A stretch of DNA of 11,358 bases. It comes from Cryomorphaceae bacterium (GTDB taxonomy: Bacteria > Bacteroidota > Bacteroidia > Flavobacteriales > Schleiferiaceae). The notes beneath the pieces were generated by a model that was not told the DNA's origin, did no database searches, and was given only the letters and a program-made list of their open reading frames with translations. A program made the position numbers and the translations under genes. Of this stretch, positions 1 through 5,023 are shown piece by piece (within the stretch, counting starts at the first letter, position 1; the number at the start of each line of letters is the position of its first letter). Where the stretch lies: contig JABMNC010000019.1 of assembly GCA_013205365.1 (NCBI GenBank), positions 1 through 11,358 of the forward strand. Reading direction: 5' to 3'.

Positions 1-25
1 CTTCAACTCTACCAAAAACTACTCG

Positions 26-409
26 ATGAGCAAGCGAATTGATTTTTCGCAGGCTAGCCCTGACGACAACCCCTTTGCATCAGCCTTGAGTTCTGCATTA
101 GCATCCAGCGGATTAGAGCTTAGAGAGTCCGCTCAAGGCATTGCCGATATCGAGAGCGAGCAGGCTACGAGGGCCAAGGGCACGCTGGAGCTTCGGTTGG
201 AACGCCGCAACGGCAAGCCGACCACGGTAGTTTTTACCGAGCAGATCGAGCATGCCGATTCGGTCGCCTGGGCTGCAGAGCTCAAGAAGCGCTGCAGCGT
301 TGGCGGAAGCGTCTCGCAGGGAACCATAGTCCTTCAGGGCGACGTAAGGGTCAAGGTAGAGGCCTGGTCCACTGAAAAAGGCTTAAAATTTAAACGCGTT
401 GGAGGATGA
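26..409 (+). CDS. SUI1/eIF1-like (YciH family) protein
   Basis: The 127-residue product carries a SUI1 (eIF1-like) domain over about residues 52-127. The diagnostic part is KKRCSVGGSV (about 86-95) followed by GTIVLQGD, a basic stretch and a terminal RVGG; bacterial YciH proteins normally read K-C-x-x-GGS-V-K-x-G-x-I-x-x-QGD here and end in a similar K-x-x-GG tail. Eukaryotic eIF1 controls start-codon selection. The bacterial relatives bind the small ribosomal subunit in some studies, but their normal job is not settled. The first 50 residues are Ser/Ala/Glu-rich, look unstructured, and differ from the YciH N-termini I can recall. The ATG at 26 is the first in frame, but no stop occurs upstream within the window, so the protein could begin earlier. 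The gene end overlaps the next gene, which suggests one transcript. The family is clear; the exact role is not. Confidence 0.88.
   Translation: MSKRIDFSQASPDDNPFASALSSALASSGLELRESAQGIADIESEQATRAKGTLELRLERRNGKPTTVVFTEQIEHADSVAWAAELKKRCSVGGSVSQGTIVLQGDVRVKVEAWSTEKGLKFKRVGG
401..405 (+). promoter_or_regulatory. Shine-Dalgarno sequence GGAGG at an overlapping gene junction
   Basis: GGAGG sits in the last codons of the SUI1 gene (Gly-Gly-stop) and directly precedes three consecutive ATG codons at 406, 409 and 412. Spacing to the third ATG is 6 bases, a usual distance, while the first ATG is too close. This favours 412 as the working start of the methyltransferase and implies coupled translation. 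Bacteroidota genes usually lack such a strong Shine-Dalgarno sequence. Confidence 0.6.
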
Positions 410-1179
410 TGATGCAGCTTGACTCTACCCAGAATCCCAAGGTCCGCAAAATGGTGCGCTACCGCGACAGGCCCTCACTGCGCCGCAACGACCTTGTCGT
501 CTTGGTAGAAGGAGTGCGCGAGATCGAGCGCGCAGTGGCCGCGGGATGGAAGCTACGCCAAACCTTCTGGGAGCCTGGCAGTACAACCCTGCCCCCCTGG
601 GCCATAAATCAAGGCCAGCACTTTTGCTGCGCTGCAGCGGTCTATGAGAAGCTCGTTCTGCGTGAGAATGGGGCAGGGGCAATTGCCTTGGTCGAGCAGC
701 CCACGGCAGCCCTCGAAAACCTTGTGCTGCCTTCAAAGCCATGGATTATGGTGCTCGACGGCCTGGAGAAGCCCGGCAACGTTGGAGCAATTTTGCGCAC
801 GGCAGAGTCCGTTGGTGTGGACGCGGTTCTCTTCAGTAGCCTAGAATGCGACCCGTACAGCCCCCAGTCGGTGCGCAATTCCACCGGGGCGCTTTTTCAG
901 CTGCAGCTGGCCTCTGCTCCGCGTCAAGAAATTCAAGAATGGCTTGCCAAGCAGCAGATAAAGCCCTATGCACTGCATCTAGAAGGCTCCAAACCCCACC
1001 ATGAAGTGAACTGGACCGAGGCCTGCGCCATGGTCATGGGCTCCGAAGATCGAGGGCTTGATTCGTCCTGGAGCACGATCGATCGAGTAGTGATTCCGAT
1101 GCGGGGCAAGGTCGACTCACTCAACGTGAGCGTTGCCGCGGCAGTGGTGCTCTACGAAGGCCTCAGGCAGCGGTCTTAA
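406..1179 (+). CDS. SpoU/TrmH-family RNA 2'-O-methyltransferase
   Basis: The product is 257 residues from 406, or 255 from the better-spaced ATG at 412. An N-terminal SpoU substrate-binding domain (about 10-100, with VVLVEGVREIERAV) precedes a C-terminal SPOUT knot fold (about 113-255). The three SpoU motifs are intact: motif 1 NVGAILRTAE (125-134, with the catalytic-type Asn and Arg), motif 2 MGSEDRGL (211-218), and motif 3 IPMRGKVDSLNVSVAAAV (230-247), which forms the S-adenosylmethionine-binding knot. The family methylates the 2'-OH of a ribose in tRNA or 23S rRNA. The architecture fits the RlmB/TrmH-like group, but the target nucleotide cannot be read from sequence, so I give no symbol. 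It overlaps the upstream SUI1 gene by 4 bases, which fits a two-gene translation-related operon. No plus-strand terminator is visible after the TAA at 1177. Confidence 0.92.
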   Translation: MMMQLDSTQNPKVRKMVRYRDRPSLRRNDLVVLVEGVREIERAVAAGWKLRQTFWEPGSTTLPPWAINQGQHFCCAAAVYEKLVLRENGAGAIALVEQPTAALENLVLPSKPWIMVLDGLEKPGNVGAILRTAESVGVDAVLFSSLECDPYSPQSVRNSTGALFQLQLASAPRQEIQEWLAKQQIKPYALHLEGSKPHHEVNWTEACAMVMGSEDRGLDSSWSTIDRVVIPMRGKVDSLNVSVAAAVVLYEGLRQRS

Positions 1180-1194
1180 GTGGCCTGTGGCCGC

Positions 1195-1229
1195 AAAAAA
1201 AAGGAAGCCCGTTCCAAAGACCGGGCCTC
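1195..1229 (-). terminator. Intrinsic terminator, minus strand
   Basis: Read on the minus strand, an 8-bp stem (GAGGCCCG with CGGGCTTC, one G-U pair, 10-base loop) is followed by C and then eight consecutive T. On the plus strand there is an A8 run at 1195-1202, and no T-run follows the stem, so it acts only on minus-strand transcription. It would end either a long uvrA 3' untranslated region (uvrA stops 140 bases earlier) or a separate short RNA. Confidence 0.75.
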
Positions 1230-1279
1230 ACACCAAACCAATGAACCTCATCCGTTAAACTAGTTAACTTATTAGGCTC
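1195..1279 (-). ncRNA. Candidate small RNA (about 80-85 nt) ending at the terminator
   Basis: A minus-strand transcript starting a few bases past the TACTTTTG element at 1291-1284 and stopping at the T8 terminator would be about 80-85 bases. It would contain a first hairpin GTTAA-CTAGT-TTAAC (1268 to 1254), a G/U-rich linker including GGTTTGGTGTGAGG, and the terminator hairpin. That modular layout is typical of bacterial trans-acting small RNAs. No convincing ORF is present. The alternative is that this is simply the 3' end of the uvrA message. The element and the terminator are seen directly; the RNA itself is inferred. Confidence 0.3.
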
Positions 1280-1283
1280 GTGT

Positions 1284-1291
1284 CAAAAGTA
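1284..1291 (-). promoter_or_regulatory. Possible -7 element TACTTTTG (minus strand)
   Basis: This is an exact match to the Bacteroidota -7 consensus TAnnTTTG on the minus strand, in the gene-free gap downstream of uvrA. I see no TTG -33 element at the usual 17-23 base spacing, so the promoter call is weak. If real, it would start the candidate small RNA at about 1279. Confidence 0.3.
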
Positions 1292-1319
1292 CGTCATACG
1301 ACTAATTTTTGGCATCTTC

Positions 1320-1337
1320 ATGATATAATTATATCAT
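1320..1337. repeat. 18-bp perfect A+T-rich palindrome
   Basis: ATGATATAATTATATCAT reads identically on both strands, without a spacer, and symmetry ends exactly at its edges. It lies 31 bases downstream of the uvrA stop and about 140 bases past the methyltransferase stop, inside a gap far more A+T-rich than its surroundings. It could be a dimeric-protein binding site or an RNA hairpin in the uvrA 3' untranslated region. No neighbouring gene start explains an operator here. The rest of the 1180-1368 gap holds the terminator and small-RNA candidate listed separately. Confidence 0.6.
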
Positions 1338-1368
1338 ATTTCTAAAAATATTCTAACTAAGGCAAAAT

Positions 1369-4101
1369 CTAGCGCAGGGATTCGGCTGTTGGGCTTGATA
1401 GGTCTCCCATTTCGCGCGGATCACCCTGGTAAAGTAGGTGTCCTCCGTCGGGACCCCCGTCGGGCCCCAATTCAATGAGCCAGTCTGAGGCGGCAATTAC
1501 GCTCTTGTGGTGCTCAATCACTAAAACACTGTGCCCCAAGGCTATTAGGGCGTCAAGCGACTTCAAGAGCTTGTGCACGTCGTTCATATGCAGGCCGGTA
1601 GTCGGCTCGTCAAAGACAAAAAACACAGGGTCTCCCTGCTGTCCGCGAACCAAAAACGAAGCGAGCTTCACCCGCTGAGCTTCTCCGCCCGAGAGCGTGC
1701 TCGACGACTGGCCAAGTTGAATGTAGTCCAGGCCAACGTCGGCCAATGGCCGAAGTTTGTCGGTGATGCGCTTTTGCCCGTGGGCAGTAAAAAACTCCAT
1801 TGCCTCATCGACGGTCATCCCCAGCACGTCGCTAATGGACTTGCCCTGAAACTCGACCTCGAGCACCGAGGCCATAAAGCGCTTGCCCTGGCACTGCTCG
1901 CAGGTCAGATGCACGTCTGCCATAAACTGCATTTCTACCGTCACGGTTCCGTCGCCTTGGCAAACCGGGCAGCGCCCTCCTTCGGTATTGAACGAGAAGT
2001 GCTTTGCCGCAAAACCTCGCAGTTGTGCGGACTTTTGGGCTGCAAAAAGATTGCGAATGTCGTCGTAGGCCTTGAGGTAGGTCACGGGATTAGACCGCGA
2101 CGACTTGCCCATTGGGTTTTGATCGACCACTTCAACGCTGCTGAGGCGCTGCCAATCTCCTGTTAGGCCGTCGTGGGCTCCCGCTCGACCGCCGTAATCG
2201 CCCAGTAATTTTTGCAAGGCCGGAACCAAAATACTGCGAATCAAGGTGGTTTTGCCCGAACCGCTTACTCCGCAGACCACGGTGAGCCGTTCCAGTGGAA
2301 TACGCACGCTGACGTTTTTGAGGTTTTGGGCACGCGCTCCCTGAAGCTCAATCCAATAGCGCGCGTTGACGCCCAGAGGGGTCCGCTCTACTTTTTTGCG
2401 CCCCGACAAGTAGTCGCCCGTTAGGGTATTAGCCTTGATCAATCCGCCGCCCGGTCCAGCATAAACCACTTCTCCTCCAAGTCGACCTGCTCCAGGTCCA
2501 ATGTCGATCACGGTGTCGGCCGCGAGCATGAACAGGTCGTCGTGCTCCACAACAATCACCGTGTTTCCCGAGTCTCGCAATGCCTCTAGGACTCCAAGCA
2601 AGTCCATTGCGTCGCGCGGATGAAGTCCGACCGAAGGCTCATCTAAAATGTACATAGAGCCCACCAGGGCTGCACTCAAACTCGTGGCCAAATGAATGCG
2701 CTGTGATTCGCCGCCGCTGAGGGTATTGGCGGGCCGATTCAGCGTGAGGTAGTGCAGTCCTACCCGCTCGAGTATGCCGAGTCGGTGCCGAAGCTCCTGA
2801 AGAAGCCGTTCGCCCACCTTGAGCTCATAAGCGCTTAACTCGAGCTGGTCAAACCAAATTTTGGCATCGCGCACCGTGAGGTCCAGTACGTCAGCGAGGT
2901 TTATGCCTCCGATTCGCACCGCCAGTGCTTCTTTGCGCAGGCGAGAGCCTCCGCAGTCGGGGCAGACCGTCTTGCCGCGGTACCGGGCTTGCAGCACGCG
3001 GTACTGAATTTTGTAGCTGCTCTCTTCGACCATCTTAAAGAAGGCGTCAATCCCGGCAAAATGCTTGCAACCCTTCCAGAGCATTGCGCTGTGCTCTGGG
3101 CTGAGCTGCTGCACCGGGCGGTGAATAGGGAATCCTGCAGCCTCTGCGCCGCGGAGCAAGCGCTCCTTCCATTCCCCCAGTTTTTCGCCCCGCCAAGGAG
3201 CCACGGCATCCTCAAACACGCTGAGCCCCGGGTTGGGAATGACCAGTTCGCGCTCAATTCCCAGCACGGAACCAAAACCTTCGCAGGAGGGGCAGGCGCC
3301 TTGGGGCGTATTGAAGGAGAATAGTCCTGGTGTTGGATCCTCAAAGCGCAGACCTTCGGCCTCAAATCGGTTGGAGAAGTCCTGAACCTGTTCTTCGCTG
3401 CGAATCCTGCAGGTTCCCTGTCCTTCAAAAAACGCGGTCTGTATGGAATCCGCTGCGCGCGCTTCCCAGTCTTCGTCGCGAAGTCCGGTTGGAACACGGT
3501 CTATAATGAGTTCTACGCCCAAAACATCAGGGTCTTCGTCGAGCCGCAGAACCCCTTGACGCGGGGTCCATACCCGAGCATAACCCTGGCTGCTCAAAAG
3601 ATCCCAAAAGGCTTTGGGTTGGCGGTCTGCCATGTCAAGCGGAGCCGTAACCAGGGCGAATTCCCCCTCTGGCAGCGCCTCAAGGGCTTGGAGGACGTCC
3701 GAAATGCTGTGCCTTTTTACTTCAGCGCCGCTTGGCGCATAGGTGCGTCCGACGCGGGCAAAAAGCAGTTTGAGGTAGTCTTGAACCTCCGTGGCCGTAG
3801 CAACCGTGGAGCGCGGATTGCGCGTACTTACTTTTTGCTCGATGGCAATTGCTGGGGCTAAACCCTTAATGTCGTCGACCTCAGGCTTTTCAAGCTTGCC
3901 CAAAAACTGCCTCGCATAAGCCGAGAGTGACTCCACATAGCGACGCTGTCCCTCGGCATAAAGGGTGTCAAAAGCTAGCGATGACTTACCTGAACCGCTA
4001 ACGCCCGTTACCACCACCAAATGGCCGTGCGGGAACGCAACGTGAATGTTTTTTAGGTTGTGTACTCGCGCCCCTTCAACGCGGACTTCTAGATCTTCCA
4101 T
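1369..4101 (-). CDS. uvrA: Excinuclease ABC subunit A (UvrA)
   Basis: UvrA is the damage-sensing ATPase of nucleotide excision repair. It binds DNA as a dimer with UvrB, which then recruits UvrC. An open frame runs 912 codons from a TTG at 4107; I place the start at the ATG at 4101, giving 910 residues, slightly shorter than E. coli UvrA (940). In the 912-codon numbering: Walker A GVSGSGKS (35-42), ABC signature LSGGE (463-467) and Walker B YILDEP (486-491) form the first ATPase; GVSGSGKT (613-620), LSGGE (805-809) and FVFDEP (830-835) the second. The C-terminal zinc module is complete (C713/C716 and C736/C739, 19 residues apart). The N-terminal zinc module is reduced: only C272-x-x-C275 remains of the two cysteine pairs. 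Both ABC halves are intact, so repair activity is likely. It stands alone, divergent from the sigma gene. Confidence 0.97.
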   Translation of the reverse strand: MEDLEVRVEGARVHNLKNIHVAFPHGHLVVVTGVSGSGKSSLAFDTLYAEGQRRYVESLSAYARQFLGKLEKPEVDDIKGLAPAIAIEQKVSTRNPRSTVATATEVQDYLKLLFARVGRTYAPSGAEVKRHSISDVLQALEALPEGEFALVTAPLDMADRQPKAFWDLLSSQGYARVWTPRQGVLRLDEDPDVLGVELIIDRVPTGLRDEDWEARAADSIQTAFFEGQGTCRIRSEEQVQDFSNRFEAEGLRFEDPTPGLFSFNTPQGACPSCEGFGSVLGIERELVIPNPGLSVFEDAVAPWRGEKLGEWKERLLRGAEAAGFPIHRPVQQLSPEHSAMLWKGCKHFAGIDAFFKMVEESSYKIQYRVLQARYRGKTVCPDCGGSRLRKEALAVRIGGINLADVLDLTVRDAKIWFDQLELSAYELKVGERLLQELRHRLGILERVGLHYLTLNRPANTLSGGESQRIHLATSLSAALVGSMYILDEPSVGLHPRDAMDLLGVLEALRDSGNTVIVVEHDDLFMLAADTVIDIGPGAGRLGGEVVYAGPGGGLIKANTLTGDYLSGRKKVERTPLGVNARYWIELQGARAQNLKNVSVRIPLERLTVVCGVSGSGKTTLIRSILVPALQKLLGDYGGRAGAHDGLTGDWQRLSSVEVVDQNPMGKSSRSNPVTYLKAYDDIRNLFAAQKSAQLRGFAAKHFSFNTEGGRCPVCQGDGTVTVEMQFMADVHLTCEQCQGKRFMASVLEVEFQGKSISDVLGMTVDEAMEFFTAHGQKRITDKLRPLADVGLDYIQLGQSSSTLSGGEAQRVKLASFLVRGQQGDPVFFVFDEPTTGLHMNDVHKLLKSLDALIALGHSVLVIEHHKSVIAASDWLIELGPDGGPDGGHLLYQGDPREMGDLSSPTAESLR

Positions 4102-4111
4102 GGGCAAGAGG

Positions 4112-4119
4112 CAAATTTA
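4112..4119 (-). promoter_or_regulatory. Putative uvrA -7 element TAAATTTG
   Basis: This is an exact TAnnTTTG match on the minus strand, ending 10 bases before the uvrA ATG at 4101. A promoter here would leave a 5' leader of only a few bases. No TTG -33 element is found at 17-23 bases upstream, and no LexA-type palindrome is apparent between here and 4200. Confidence 0.4.
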
Positions 4120-4144
4120 CCTTCGAGTCTTGCGAGAAAAAGCA

Positions 4145-4152
4145 TATTTTTG
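4145..4152 (+). promoter_or_regulatory. Putative sigma-gene -7 element TATTTTTG
   Basis: This is an exact TAnnTTTG match on the plus strand, about 96 bases before the sigma-factor ATG and divergent from the uvrA element 26 bases away. It implies a leader of about 90 bases. No -33 TTG at good spacing is seen, so confidence is modest. Confidence 0.3.
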
Positions 4153-4248
4153 GAACGGATTTTGAATTCATCTCAAAACCATCCTGTTTAAAAACAAATA
4201 CTGCCTATCGATCTACAGCTACGCCAATTGATTTAATAACAACTAGCT

Positions 4249-4824
4249 ATGCTGTACTCCAAGATCGAGGACGCCCTGCTCATTTCGAGCTACGCCTCCG
4301 GTGACGAACGCGCCTTTGAAACCCTTCTAAATCGCCATGGCGACGCAGTGTTTCACACCATTTTTATCAAGGTCAAAGACCGCGACCGAACCGACGACAT
4401 TTATCAGGATGTCTGGATTAAGTTCATTAACTCGGTAAAAAGTGGAGACTACGCCGAGTCAGGAAAGTTTGCTGCCTGGATCCACCGGGTGGCCCGCAAT
4501 GCCACTATGGACCACTTTAGAAAGCAGCAACGCTCGCCTGTTACCCACTGCGAGCACATGGAGACCGCCACTTCGGGGCGGGCCGACGAGTCCCTGAATG
4601 CGGAGGAGCTGGCCGTGGCTGCCCAGCTGCTCCTCGAGGCGCAGGAAGCGGTCAAGCGGCTTCCGGTCAACCAAGAACTTGTTCTCGAGCTGCGAATTAA
4701 GGCCGGCATGAGCTTTAAAGAGATTGCCGAAGAGACCGGAGTAGGTATTAATACCGCTCTTGGTCGCTACCGCTATGCCCTGTCTAATTTGCGCCGAATG
4801 CTCCGCGTCGAAATACCAAATTGA
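4249..4824 (+). CDS. RNA polymerase sigma factor, sigma-70 family (ECF-like)
   Basis: The 191-residue protein has only regions 2 and 4, as in group 4 (ECF) sigma factors. Region 2 (about 11-95) contains GDERAFETLLNRH, the core-binding DDIYQDVWIKF (49-59) and the -10-reading segment WIHRVARNATMDHFRKQQR (77-95). Residues 96-130 are an acidic linker. Region 4 (about 133-185) has the helix-turn-helix MSFKEIAEETGVGINTALGRY (154-174) expected to read the -35 box. The wording is typical of Bacteroidota sigma factors adjacent to housekeeping genes. No anti-sigma factor with a membrane segment follows; the only downstream ORF is a 50-codon one on the same strand. The ATG at 4249 is the sole sensible start, and no Shine-Dalgarno sequence precedes it. 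The regulon is unknown. Confidence 0.93.
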   Translation: MLYSKIEDALLISSYASGDERAFETLLNRHGDAVFHTIFIKVKDRDRTDDIYQDVWIKFINSVKSGDYAESGKFAAWIHRVARNATMDHFRKQQRSPVTHCEHMETATSGRADESLNAEELAVAAQLLLEAQEAVKRLPVNQELVLELRIKAGMSFKEIAEETGVGINTALGRYRYALSNLRRMLRVEIPN

Positions 4825-4842
4825 GTCGCTAGGCGTTAGGGT

Positions 4843-4865
4843 GGTAGCTCTATTTAAAAGCTGCC
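4843..4865 (+). other. Hairpin between the sigma gene and the small ORF
   Basis: GGTAGCT (4843-4849) pairs with AGCTGCC (4859-4865) through seven base pairs including one G-U, with a 9-base A+T-rich loop. No T-run follows, so it is not an intrinsic terminator. It ends one base before the ATG at 4867, where it could influence initiation of the small ORF or mark an RNA-processing site. Confidence 0.35.
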
Positions 4866-4866
4866 T

Positions 4867-5019
4867 ATGACCCAACCTACTCAGCCCTCTAAATCTTCAG
4901 AATTCCAGGGTCCTGGAGAATCAACGAACCGCAAGCTTCGTGCTTACTCCAAGGCTTGCTTTGGCCTAAAAGGTCCTAAAAGCTGGCCGGCCATGGTTTG
5001 CGTTGCCAGTTTAAACTAA
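4867..5019 (+). CDS. Small 50-residue protein of unknown function downstream of sigma factor
   Basis: A complete ATG-to-TAA frame of 50 codons fills most of the 199-base gap between the sigma gene and the convergent recQ, 42 bases after the sigma stop. The product begins with a Ser/Pro/Gln-rich segment (residues 1-20) and continues with a basic stretch NRKLRAYSKACFGLKGPKSW (21-40) before a short hydrophobic tail. There is no membrane helix long enough for an anti-sigma factor, no signal peptide, and only two cysteines (31, 45). From memory, small uncharacterised proteins of this size occur next to sigma genes in other Bacteroidota, but I cannot confirm homology. No strong ribosome-binding site is seen. 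It could be a chance frame. Confidence 0.4.
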   Translation: MTQPTQPSKSSEFQGPGESTNRKLRAYSKACFGLKGPKSWPAMVCVASLN

Positions 5020-5023
5020 TTGC

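Noticed and set aside
1573..2166. 197-codon plus-strand open frame inside uvrA
   Set aside because: It is antisense to the second ATPase half of UvrA, whose motifs are intact. The product has no recognisable domain, and long antisense frames are expected in GC-rich coding DNA.
2901..3497. 198-codon minus-strand open frame in another frame of uvrA
   Set aside because: It overlaps conserved UvrA sequence on the same strand, is Arg/Ala/Pro-rich, and shows no domain; it is a frame shadow.
4105..4107. TTG at 4107 as the uvrA start
   Set aside because: The ATG two codons later fits the family start better, and TTG starts are uncommon.
4459..4875. 138-codon minus-strand frame opposite the sigma gene
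   Set aside because: It lies opposite the conserved sigma regions 2 and 4, has no family resemblance, and has no promoter or ribosome-binding site.
4904..4917. Inverted repeat TCCAGG-GT-CCTGGA
   Set aside because: It is six base pairs with a 2-base loop, which cannot form a stable hairpin, and it lies within the small ORF; probably chance.
4984..4993. TGGCCGGCCA palindrome and the surrounding inverted repeat (about 4980-5012) as a recQ terminator
   Set aside because: On the minus strand the stem has a mismatch, a 17-base loop and only four T after it; too weak to call.
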